Assembly: GCA_902786745.1 (NCBI GenBank)
Contig: CADADR010000006.1
Location: forward strand, 87,268 to 151,267
Length of the DNA: 64,000 nucleotides
Source: an uncultured Bacteroidia bacterium
GTDB taxonomy: Bacteria; Bacteroidota; Bacteroidia; Bacteroidales; F082
Direction: 5' to 3'
Shown here: one piece after another, positions 25,242 to 33,057 of the stretch
Layout of the letters: each line of letters begins with the position of its first letter
Position numbering within the stretch: the stretch's first letter is position 1
Notes under the pieces: generated by a model
Databases searched by the model: none
What the model was told of the DNA's origin: nothing
The model's input: the letters and a program-made list of their open reading frames with translations, nothing else
Position numbers and translations under genes: made by a program

Positions 25242-25277
25242 GTGATGAATCCAGTGATGGCGTTGAAGAAGGAATGA
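25242..25277 (+). pseudogene. Detached permease tail (VMNPVMALKKE)
   Basis: GTGATGAATCCAGTGATGGC and the following bases to TGA encode VMNPVMALKKE, the same final residues as P6 (VNPVMALKKE) and very like the other permeases. It has no reading frame of its own upstream. It is the original 3' end of P7 or, less likely, the last trace of a tenth permease. Confidence 0.7.
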
Positions 25278-25328
25278 ATCGTTGTCACAAAATCTTCTCT
25301 TTTTCCTTTGTTTGCGACAATTTATTTG

Positions 25329-25336
25329 TATTTTTG
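25329..25336 (+). promoter_or_regulatory. -7 box (TATTTTTG) of the Fic gene
   Basis: TATTTTTG with a TTTG at 25307-25310 as -33 element (18-nt gap). A start near 25343 excludes the upstream in-frame ATG at 25308 and supports ATG 25389. Confidence 0.6.
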
Positions 25337-25388
25337 CCGCAAAATATGCGACGATTTTGACCGAATAACGACGCAAAAACACGGAAAC

Positions 25389-26678
25389 ATGTATATACAC
25401 GAACATGAGAACTGGACGGATTTCCGTTGGTCGCCCGAAGCGGTGGCTTTGCCCTTGGACGAAGTCTGTCGCGAACAGGGGAAACTGGTTGGCCGATTGA
25501 GTAACTTGGGCTTCGACAGCCAACTGAAGGCCATGGCCGAGAACTTGACCCGAGATGTGGTCTATTCCTCCGAGATAGAAGGTATAAGGCTCAATGTGGA
25601 TGAGGTGCGCTCGTCCATAGCCCGCCGTTTGGGAATTGAGGGTATGAAGTTTACGCCTTCGTCGCATTATGTCGATGGCGTGGTGGCCGTGATGCTCGAT
25701 GCGATGGAGCACTTCGACCAGCCTCTGACCAAGGAGAAGCTTTGTGGATGGCAGTCGGCTTTTTTCCCGTCGGGTTTTAGCGAGGGCTCTAATATTGAGG
25801 TTGGAATGTACCGCACTCACGAGGAGCATGTCGTTTCAGGGCTATGGGGGCGCGAGCGTGTGCATTATATGGCACCTTCTCCCGACCGAGTGGAAGAGGA
25901 AATGGTCAAGTTCATTGACTGGTATAATGCCGACAAGCCTATCTCTCCCGTCATACGCTCGGCCATAGTGCATCTTTGGTTCGTCTCCATACATCCCTTC
26001 GAGGACGGCAACGGCAGGTTGGCGCGCATCCTTGGCGACATGTACCTTGCCCGTGGCGACAACAGCCGTTTCCGCTTCTACAACATCTCATCGGAGATCA
26101 ATCGCGACAAGAACCACTATTACGACATCTTGGAAAGGGTGCAGCACGGCGACGGCGACATCACGGAGTGGGTCGTTTGGTATCTGCATACCCTTTTGGC
26201 CGCCATCCGTGAGGCTTCGGCTACGGTGAGCACTGTGCTCAACAAAAGCTTCTTTTGGATGCGATTCGCCAGCGTTCCGATGACAGAACGCCAAACCAAC
26301 ACACTGAATCTTTTCCTCGACGGTTACGAAGCCAAAATCACCTCCAAGACATGGGCGAATTTGAGCAAATGCTCAAAAGACACGGCCATTCGTGACATCC
26401 AAGACTTGTTGGAGAAGCATATCCTTATTGTAGACATCCCAGGAGCCAAACGTCCCAGCTATTCCATCAATTACGGTGGCGAAACTGACGCCATCGAGAC
26501 TCGCTTCAGCAATGTTGCCATCCAAGAGGAAGCGGGAGGCTTTTATCTCATTGCAATCCTCGACGGAAAGACCAAGGTCAGGGAGCGTCTACTCGCTTTG
26601 GATGCTGAGCGCTATCAGAAAGGCGACCTGCCCATAGCACACCTGTTGGGGAAATACTGCACTTATATGTTGAAGTAA
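25389..26678 (+). CDS. Fic-family protein (DUF4172/Fic/wHTH), probable AMPylase
   Basis: 429 aa. The N-terminus MYIHEHENWTDFRWSPEAVA matches the DUF4172 domain. The segment TRDVVYSSEIEGIRL (~60) carries the (S/T)xxxE(G/N) inhibitory helix of class II Fic proteins. The catalytic loop HPFEDGNGRLARIL (~203) is intact with His, Phe, Asp, the GNGR and the final Arg. A winged-helix-like C-terminus follows (ITSKTWANLSKCSKDTAIRD). Fic enzymes move AMP (or a related group) onto Ser/Thr/Tyr of a target protein; targets for this type are unknown. Its own promoter at 25329 shows it is a guest between P7 and operon 3. Confidence 0.88.
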   Translation: MYIHEHENWTDFRWSPEAVALPLDEVCREQGKLVGRLSNLGFDSQLKAMAENLTRDVVYSSEIEGIRLNVDEVRSSIARRLGIEGMKFTPSSHYVDGVVAVMLDAMEHFDQPLTKEKLCGWQSAFFPSGFSEGSNIEVGMYRTHEEHVVSGLWGRERVHYMAPSPDRVEEEMVKFIDWYNADKPISPVIRSAIVHLWFVSIHPFEDGNGRLARILGDMYLARGDNSRFRFYNISSEINRDKNHYYDILERVQHGDGDITEWVVWYLHTLLAAIREASATVSTVLNKSFFWMRFASVPMTERQTNTLNLFLDGYEAKITSKTWANLSKCSKDTAIRDIQDLLEKHILIVDIPGAKRPSYSINYGGETDAIETRFSNVAIQEEAGGFYLIAILDGKTKVRERLLALDAERYQKGDLPIAHLLGKYCTYMLK

Positions 26679-26698
26679 GGCATGAAAATCCTTGCGAC

Positions 26699-26737
26699 TG
26701 TAAAGTTTCTTTACACCCACTGTAAAGAAACTTTACA
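26699..26737 (+). promoter_or_regulatory. Paired 17-bp operator (UAS 3) of the sigma-54 regulator
   Basis: TGTAAAGTTTCTTTACA (26699-26715) and TGTAAAGAAACTTTACA (26721-26737) are identical to the two sites of UAS 2 but spaced by CCCAC, so the centres are 22 bp apart. The second site centre is 63 bp before the -24 GG at 26792. Confidence 0.85.
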
Positions 26738-26790
26738 CTTTTACAAAAGGGTAAAATTGTATCTTGTTGATTCATATTGTTTTATGGTTT

Positions 26791-26805
26791 TGGCATAGAT
26801 TATGA
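26791..26805 (+). promoter_or_regulatory. Sigma-54 promoter 3 (-24/-12), weaker -12
   Basis: TGGCATAGATTATGA keeps the GG at -24 and the register, but the -12 GC is GA. Perfect operators and conserved distances support it. The start is expected near 26817, which rules out an in-frame ATG at 26777. Confidence 0.65.
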
Positions 26806-26854
26806 CATACGACTATCAACAAATCAACAGTTAAACAATCAACAATCCAACAAA

Positions 26855-29242
26855 ATGAGCAGTTACATCAAATTCCTTTCCCGAAACAAACTCTATACTG
26901 TCATTGAGGCCATCGGTCTCATCATTTCCATTGCCTTCGTCATCTTGATTGGCAATTATGTTTATCAGCAGTATTCCGTGGCTTACGGCAATCCTTATCG
27001 AAATAGGGTTTATGCCGTTGGGAATCAGGATCATCTGTCGCTCTCGTGGTGGGACAAGGCCGTTTTTGAAGCCGAACTTCCCGAGGCGGAGGCTGTCTGT
27101 CGTATCTCCAACGCTGATGATGCAGGCTACATCACCATTGGCGACGAGCATATCAATGCAACTGTCACCGAGGCCGACCCCGAACTCTTCGAACTTTTCC
27201 CTAACCTGACCTTGATTGATGGCAATATGGACGAGTTCCGCCTCAAAGGCCATTGCCTCGTTTCGGAATCGCTGGCACAACGAGCCTTCAATGGCGATGC
27301 CATAGGCAAACCCATCACCATCACCTTTTTTGACGATAAAAACGAAAGTATGGTTTGTGGAGTCTTCAAGGATGACGCCTATTCGATGATTCCTTATACC
27401 GATGTGATTCTCAATCCCGAGTTCGACGAATTGTACGAACCTGAAAACCAGGTGCCTTTTAGTTCCATTGGCTCGTATATGACTTTGATTAAAGTCCACG
27501 AAGGCACTGATCGAGAAGAGTTTGCAAAGAAGATTGAGGCGGTCGGTTTACCACATTATTCTGGCGGTTTCGTTTCTGCCATGCCGATTTATACCCTCCC
27601 AGAGGTCTTTTTCACGGAAAACCAGTGGATGTTTAAGAAAGGCAACAAGTCCTTGCTGCAAATACTGACCGTGGTGGTCTTGCTGTTGTTGCTTTCGGCG
27701 GTTTTTAACTACATCAACCTTAATATGGCACTCTCGGGCAAACGCGCCAAGGAAATGGCCACGCGCCGACTGCATGGTGCCACGCAAGGGCGAATCATCC
27801 TGAAATATATCGTTGAATCCGTGTCGTTCACGGCGGTATGCTTCGTGTTGGCGTTTTTGGTAGCCTACGCCTTCCTCCCGATGATGAACAACCTGTTGAG
27901 AGGCGTTTCGGGTGGTGAAATGGGCATCGACGCTCCGTTTGAACAGTTCGTCCCAATCCGTTTCGAATGGTCAGCGCGCATTGTGGCGGTTTATCTTGTG
28001 GCGATTGTGCTGTTGGGCACTTTGGCGGGCATCGCGCCAGCCGCCATAGCCTCGCGTTTCGAGCCGATAGATGTTGTGCGCGGCACCTATCGCTTGAAGA
28101 CGAAAAGGGTGTACAGCAAGGTGTTTATCGTGTTCCAAAATACCATCACTGTGGTTCTCATCGCCATGGCGTTGCTGATGGAGGTACAGATGCGGCACAT
28201 GATGAATCGTCCCATCCACTCGCGTTCCGAGGGCTTGTATTCGTTGCAAATGTGGGTGAGAGACTACGCCGATTTGGTTCCACTCATCAACCGTTTGGAG
28301 CAGATTCCGAATGTGCGAGCGGTGGGCTATGGCCGTGGTTTTGCTGGTCAGTTGAACATGGGCACAAGTGTCGAAACGCCTGATGGCGAAACAGTGAACA
28401 TGCAACTCATCCTGTGCGACGAGACCTATTTCGATATGCTTGGTTTGCAGGTAGTTGAAGATTTCGGAGTACCCAAAACCAACTCGGTCTGGATGTCGAA
28501 GGCCTTGGCCAATAAACTTTCGGTGAACGACTCGACGGCTTCGTATTATGCCCGTCGGATGCGCATCAACGGCAGTCGTCCCGAGACCGTGGGCGGCATC
28601 TACGAAAACATCCCGACATTGCCAGCATCGGCTTCCGAGCCTGACCGTTTTTCGGCTGTCATCATCGCCAAGGCGGAAGACCTGGTTTGGGGTAATGGCG
28701 TAATGATTGATGTATCAAGTGATTACAAAGGGACTGAAAAGGCTATTCTGGAGGTTTATCGCGAATATTCAGAGGAGCAGAACGGCACATTTGTGGAAGC
28801 CGCCCAAAACGGCTATGTGAAGGACCTGAACAATTTGTCTCTGCAACCCGTCAAGATGGCCATGCGATTGCTGGAATTGTTCATGCTGCTCTCGGTGCTG
28901 ATTTCTTTGCTCGGCCTCGTGGCCATGAGCACCTATTACAGCGAGCAAAGCACCAAGAGCATCGCCGTGCGCAAAGTGTTTGGCAGCAATGTCCACCGCG
29001 AGTTGTGGCGCACGGTGAAGGACTACATGGTTTTGGTCGGCATCGCCGCTCTCATCGGCATCCCGCTCGCGGTTTGGTTCTGTGGCCGCTATTTGGATCG
29101 TTTCGCCTACCGCATTGAGCATTACGGTTGGATCATCGCTGTGGCTGCCATCCTCGGTATGTTGATGGCTTTCTTGTCCGTCCTTTGGCAGACCTTGAAG
29201 GCGGCGCGGACGAATCCTGCGGAGGCGTTGAAGAAGGAATAA
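26855..29242 (+). CDS. ABC transporter permease P8 (double FtsX/MacB type)
   Basis: 795 aa from MSSYIKFLSRNKLYTVIEAI, after the AC-rich leader. Subfamily of P1/P6/P9; closest to P9 in the C-terminal 130 residues (LLGLVAMSTYYSEQSTKSIA ... ARTNPAEALKKE), while P1/P6 have a different last module (ASEREKT...). The first coupling segment is GKRAKEMATRRLHGATQGRI. The loop before TM4 is longer than in P1 (VSGGEMGIDAPFEQFVPIRF). First gene of operon 3, directly after sigma-54 promoter 3; a nested hairpin follows it before P9. Confidence 0.9.
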   Translation: MSSYIKFLSRNKLYTVIEAIGLIISIAFVILIGNYVYQQYSVAYGNPYRNRVYAVGNQDHLSLSWWDKAVFEAELPEAEAVCRISNADDAGYITIGDEHINATVTEADPELFELFPNLTLIDGNMDEFRLKGHCLVSESLAQRAFNGDAIGKPITITFFDDKNESMVCGVFKDDAYSMIPYTDVILNPEFDELYEPENQVPFSSIGSYMTLIKVHEGTDREEFAKKIEAVGLPHYSGGFVSAMPIYTLPEVFFTENQWMFKKGNKSLLQILTVVVLLLLLSAVFNYINLNMALSGKRAKEMATRRLHGATQGRIILKYIVESVSFTAVCFVLAFLVAYAFLPMMNNLLRGVSGGEMGIDAPFEQFVPIRFEWSARIVAVYLVAIVLLGTLAGIAPAAIASRFEPIDVVRGTYRLKTKRVYSKVFIVFQNTITVVLIAMALLMEVQMRHMMNRPIHSRSEGLYSLQMWVRDYADLVPLINRLEQIPNVRAVGYGRGFAGQLNMGTSVETPDGETVNMQLILCDETYFDMLGLQVVEDFGVPKTNSVWMSKALANKLSVNDSTASYYARRMRINGSRPETVGGIYENIPTLPASASEPDRFSAVIIAKAEDLVWGNGVMIDVSSDYKGTEKAILEVYREYSEEQNGTFVEAAQNGYVKDLNNLSLQPVKMAMRLLELFMLLSVLISLLGLVAMSTYYSEQSTKSIAVRKVFGSNVHRELWRTVKDYMVLVGIAALIGIPLAVWFCGRYLDRFAYRIEHYGWIIAVAAILGMLMAFLSVLWQTLKAARTNPAEALKKE

Positions 29243-29260
29243 GTATTAATCACAAAACCC

Positions 29261-29383
29261 ACAAAACAATGCAAAACTTCAATAATGAACGGATGCGGCT
29301 CGCCAACTGCCTCGCCGCCGGAAAGGAGCCAGTTGGCGACTTTCCCTGTGGAAAAAAGGTTTTGACGGTTTTGCAAGTTTTGT
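29261..29383. repeat. Nested palindrome between P8 and P9
   Basis: The outer arms ACAAAACAATGCAAAAC (29261-29277) and GTTTTGCAAGTTTTGT (29368-29383) pair apart from one bulge. The inner arms TCGCCAACTGCCTC (29300-29313) and GAGCCAGTTGGCGA (29326-29339) pair with one mismatch. A 45-codon frame from 29270 (MQNFNNERMRLANCLAAGKE...) passes through it and is probably not a gene. It is built like the element at 2624 but with a different sequence. Confidence 0.55.
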
Positions 29384-29419
29384 TTCAAAAACAATTCAAC
29401 AGTTAAACAATTCAACAAT

Positions 29420-31741
29420 ATGTCAAGTTACATCAAATTCCTCTCAAGAAACAAACTTTACACCATCATCGAGGCCATCGGTCTTGCCGTCAGCCTCGCT
29501 TTCGTCATCATCATCGGCAGTTACGCATGGCAGCAGTACAGCATCACCCGCGAAAGCCCCGACCGAAAGAACATCTACTGCTTTGGTATGCCAGGTTATC
29601 TTGGCTTGACCTATGCCTTCACAGATGAGGTCGCCGACCGAGTGCCCGAAGTGGAACTTGCTGTGCGGTATTGCATCGAGGCCAATCCACCGTCAATCAT
29701 GTTTGGCAATGAAGAGGTTGAAGCCGAAATGACTGCTGTCAGCAAAGATTTCTTCACGATGTTTCCTTATCTCAAGTTTATTGAAGGCGGCCCTGAAGGT
29801 ATCGAAGTACCAGGGAATGTCATTGTCAGCGAGAGCTTTGCACGGAAGCATGGTATCAAAGTCGGTCAGACCTTAGATTTTATCATCAATAAATATATGG
29901 TTGTCGGAATTATTGAAGACTTCCGTAACACGGTGTTCGCTCCTACGGATGTGATTGTCAATGAACACGACTTTCTCAATAAGTCCGCTTGGGACATGCC
30001 TTATGACCGTTATGGAACAACCATACCTTTTGTCAAATTCACAAAAGGTTCCGACCCGAAGGTGATTTACGACAAAGTGGAGCAGGTTTGCAAGGCAATT
30101 TATCCCGATATGTACGGTCAGGCTTTCTTCGAACGCTTGGACATGACCCGCTTCGACCACCTGTTTTTCAAGGACTTTGGCGGGCCGAATGACCAATTAA
30201 AACATGGCGACCTCAATACACTGAAACTCTTGGCCCTCGTCGGGCTGCTGTTGTTGCTTTCGGCGGTGTTCAACTATATCAACCTTTCGTTTGCCCTCAC
30301 GGGAAAGCGCGCCAAGGAGATGGCCACCCGCCGTTTGCTCGGAGCGCAGAAAGGCGAAATCATTTGGAAGTATATCGCTGAATCATTGGTATTTACGGCA
30401 GTTTGTTTTGGCTTTGGCTTGTTGTTAGCATACTTGTTGGCACCGTCAGTCAACGCCTTGCTCAACAGCCCTGATGTGCCGATTGCCATCCAGATGAAAC
30501 CTATGTACCTTGCGGCTTATTTAGGCATTGTTGCGGTTGTTGGCGTGCTCAATGGCATTATTCCTGCCGTGTTTGCCAGTCGCGTGCAGCCGATGGATGT
30601 GGTGAAAGGTACCTACCGCCGCAATACGAAAATGGTGTTCAATAAGGTATTCATCGTCATCCAAAGCACTTTAGCGGTTTTTCTCGTTGCAATGGCCATT
30701 GTGATGGAGGCGCAATACCGCACCTCGCTGAACCGCCCGAAAAACTGCAATACCCAAGACAAATACTATTTGGTGGTGTTCGCCTCCGAACCGCAATCCG
30801 ATTTGTTTGACAAACTTGAAGAATTGCCTTGTGTGAAGCGGATTGGCCGAAGTAGGGGCGTGCCGGGGTGTATGATTGGTGGACAGTACAGCCTCACTCG
30901 TGACGGACAGAATATCTTGTATCGGCATTTGATGATGGATACCGTTGCTTTCCAAATGCTTGACTTTGAAATTCTTAAAGATTATCAGACTCCGCTTTAC
31001 AATACGGTGTGGTTTGGCGAGCGGGCCTTTGTCGCCACAGGACTTACCGATGCGGATCACGAAATCGATGTTTTAAGGGAAAGGACGACCAACTGCGACC
31101 AGGTGGCTGGCGTGATTCGTGATTTTCCGGTGACCACAAGCAATGTGGGTGACGAAGATTATCAGATTATCAGTATTATGAAAGCCGATGACATCAAATA
31201 TGGCGGTTTTGTGATGGAAATTATAGGTGATCATGCGGAAGCGAGAAAAGCCATCCACGAGGTGGTCGATGAATGGCGCAATGGTGAATTTGTGGATCCT
31301 TTTGCCGATGGTTTCATTGACGATTTCTACCGCGATGCGCTCAAGCCCGCCAAGAATAATATGCGTCTTTTGGAGATTTTTATGCTGCTTGCCGTGCTGA
31401 TTTCGCTGCTTGGCCTTATCGCCATGAGCACCTATTACGCGGGCGAGAACGCCAAGAGCATCGCCGTGCGCAAGGTGTTTGGCGGCACCATCGAGAGCGA
31501 GACGTGGCGCACCGTGAAGGAATATATGGTTTTGGTGACCGTGGCTTGCGTCATTGCCGTCCCGTTAGCGGTGTGGGCGGCGCAACGCTATCTTGAAGGC
31601 TTCATCGTCAGGCTCGAAAACTACAGCTGGATTTTCGTCGTTGCCGTGGTCATTTCCCTCGTGATGGCCTTCCTATCTGTGCTTTGGCAGACCTTGAAGG
31701 CGGCGCGAACGAATCCTGCGGAGGCATTGAAAAAGGAATGA
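29420..31741 (+). CDS. ABC transporter permease P9 (double FtsX/MacB type)
   Basis: 773 aa, the shortest of the nine, MSSYIKFLSRNKLYTIIEAI. Coupling segments GKRAKEMATRRLLGAQKGEI and GENAKSIAVRKVFGGTIESE; tail ARTNPAEALKKE as in P8. The first periplasmic domain (~45-265) is more compact than in P6/P8; domain 2 (LNRPKNCNTQDKYYLVVFAS ...) is shorter too. Last permease of the array, followed by a guest ATPase gene with its own promoter and then the two-component regulators. Confidence 0.9.
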   Translation: MSSYIKFLSRNKLYTIIEAIGLAVSLAFVIIIGSYAWQQYSITRESPDRKNIYCFGMPGYLGLTYAFTDEVADRVPEVELAVRYCIEANPPSIMFGNEEVEAEMTAVSKDFFTMFPYLKFIEGGPEGIEVPGNVIVSESFARKHGIKVGQTLDFIINKYMVVGIIEDFRNTVFAPTDVIVNEHDFLNKSAWDMPYDRYGTTIPFVKFTKGSDPKVIYDKVEQVCKAIYPDMYGQAFFERLDMTRFDHLFFKDFGGPNDQLKHGDLNTLKLLALVGLLLLLSAVFNYINLSFALTGKRAKEMATRRLLGAQKGEIIWKYIAESLVFTAVCFGFGLLLAYLLAPSVNALLNSPDVPIAIQMKPMYLAAYLGIVAVVGVLNGIIPAVFASRVQPMDVVKGTYRRNTKMVFNKVFIVIQSTLAVFLVAMAIVMEAQYRTSLNRPKNCNTQDKYYLVVFASEPQSDLFDKLEELPCVKRIGRSRGVPGCMIGGQYSLTRDGQNILYRHLMMDTVAFQMLDFEILKDYQTPLYNTVWFGERAFVATGLTDADHEIDVLRERTTNCDQVAGVIRDFPVTTSNVGDEDYQIISIMKADDIKYGGFVMEIIGDHAEARKAIHEVVDEWRNGEFVDPFADGFIDDFYRDALKPAKNNMRLLEIFMLLAVLISLLGLIAMSTYYAGENAKSIAVRKVFGGTIESETWRTVKEYMVLVTVACVIAVPLAVWAAQRYLEGFIVRLENYSWIFVVAVVISLVMAFLSVLWQTLKAARTNPAEALKKE

Positions 31742-31809
31742 AGCTGCAAATTATGTTTTTTCGGTAATAGAAAAATACATTTTTTTACTTCGCAAAATCA
31801 AAAAAGTTG

Positions 31810-31817
31810 TATTTTTG
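31810..31817 (+). promoter_or_regulatory. -7 box (TATTTTTG) of the second DUF4143 ATPase
   Basis: TATTTTTG 23 nt before ATG 31840, within an inverted repeat TTCGCAAAA / TTTTTGCGAA. It excludes an in-frame ATG at 31807. The regulators downstream may also be read from here. Confidence 0.55.
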
Positions 31818-31839
31818 CGAAATAGAATTATGTAAAGTT

Positions 31840-33045
31840 ATGGTTAACATAAAGTTAATAGAAAGAGATAATTACCTTGAACAGTTGGAGCATACGAAAA
31901 ACACTCCAGACATAAAGGTTATTACAGGCGTTCGAAGAAGTGGAAAATCGAAACTGCTTGAGATGTTTGCCAAAAAGATAGAATCGGTAGAAAACAACGT
32001 CAATATCATCCATGTTGATTTCAACCTGCTGAAGTTCGAACCATTGCTGGAATACCATAAACTGCATGATTTCATTGAAGATTCCTATCAGGAAGGGAAA
32101 GACAATTATGTCATTATTGACGAGATCCAGATGTGTGAGAACTTTGAGAAAGCAGTCAACAGCCTGCATGCTTCCGGAAAATACAACATCTTTGTCACTG
32201 GCTCCAACGCTTTTCTGTTAAGCAGCGATTTGGCGACTTTGTTTACCGGGAGAACTTTCGAGTTGAAGCTCTTTCCATTTTCATTTAATGAATATGTAAG
32301 GTATTATCAATCTACAGATTACAACTCTGCATTTGATTCATATCTTGAGGAAGGAGGCATGCCTGGCTCTTATCTTTACACGACCACCAAGGAGAAATAC
32401 TCTTATATCAACGATGAGGTATTCAATGCCCTTATTGTCCGTGACATTATCAGAAGATATAAAATTAGGAATGTGAACTTGCTCAATAAACTCGTTGATT
32501 TTCTGATGGATAATATCGGCAACATCACATCGGTTAGGAAAATATCCGACGCCTTGACTTCAAATAAAATCAAGACAAACGACAAGACCGTCGGGAAATA
32601 CATTGATTATCTCTGCAACGCTTTTGCCTTTTATCGTATCCGCCGTTACGACATCAGTGGGAAAAGGTATCTCACAACCGATGACAAGTACTATCTTTCG
32701 GATCATTCATTTAAATATGCAAGACTCGGAACCAAGAACCTCAACATTGGTCGAGTCATTGAGAATATAGTGGCTGTTGAACTTTTGCGGCGCGGTTATG
32801 AGGTTTATGTTGGGACTTTGTACAACGGTGAGATAGATTTTGTTGCCATGAAACAAAACGAGAAAATCTATTTTCAGGTGGCGGACGATATAACAAATGA
32901 AGAAACGTTTAAACGCGAAGTCTCGGCGCTTTTAAAAATCAAAGATGCCTATCCAAAAATACTCCTGGCAAGAACCCGTCAGAAGGAATTCCAATACGAG
33001 GGTATCCGAATCATCAATTTGGCCGACTGGCTTGTTTCATCATAA
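31840..33045 (+). CDS. AAA-type ATPase with DUF4143-like C-terminus (second copy type)
   Basis: 401 aa from MVNIKLIERDNYLEQLEHTK. Walker A TGVRRSGKSKLLE (~28-40), Walker B NYVIIDEIQMCENF (~90), a sensor-like IFVTGSNAFLLSS (~115) and a DUF4143-like C-terminus with a nuclease-like GTLYNGEIDFVAMKQNEKIY FQVA region (~325). It is only distantly related to the 12654 gene: different Walker A and overall more AT-rich than the permeases, fitting independent acquisition. It lies between P9 and the response regulator with a 12-nt gap to the latter, so it may be co-transcribed with the regulators. Confidence 0.8.
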   Translation: MVNIKLIERDNYLEQLEHTKNTPDIKVITGVRRSGKSKLLEMFAKKIESVENNVNIIHVDFNLLKFEPLLEYHKLHDFIEDSYQEGKDNYVIIDEIQMCENFEKAVNSLHASGKYNIFVTGSNAFLLSSDLATLFTGRTFELKLFPFSFNEYVRYYQSTDYNSAFDSYLEEGGMPGSYLYTTTKEKYSYINDEVFNALIVRDIIRRYKIRNVNLLNKLVDFLMDNIGNITSVRKISDALTSNKIKTNDKTVGKYIDYLCNAFAFYRIRRYDISGKRYLTTDDKYYLSDHSFKYARLGTKNLNIGRVIENIVAVELLRRGYEVYVGTLYNGEIDFVAMKQNEKIYFQVADDITNEETFKREVSALLKIKDAYPKILLARTRQKEFQYEGIRIINLADWLVSS

Positions 33046-33057
33046 AGTATAATAGCT

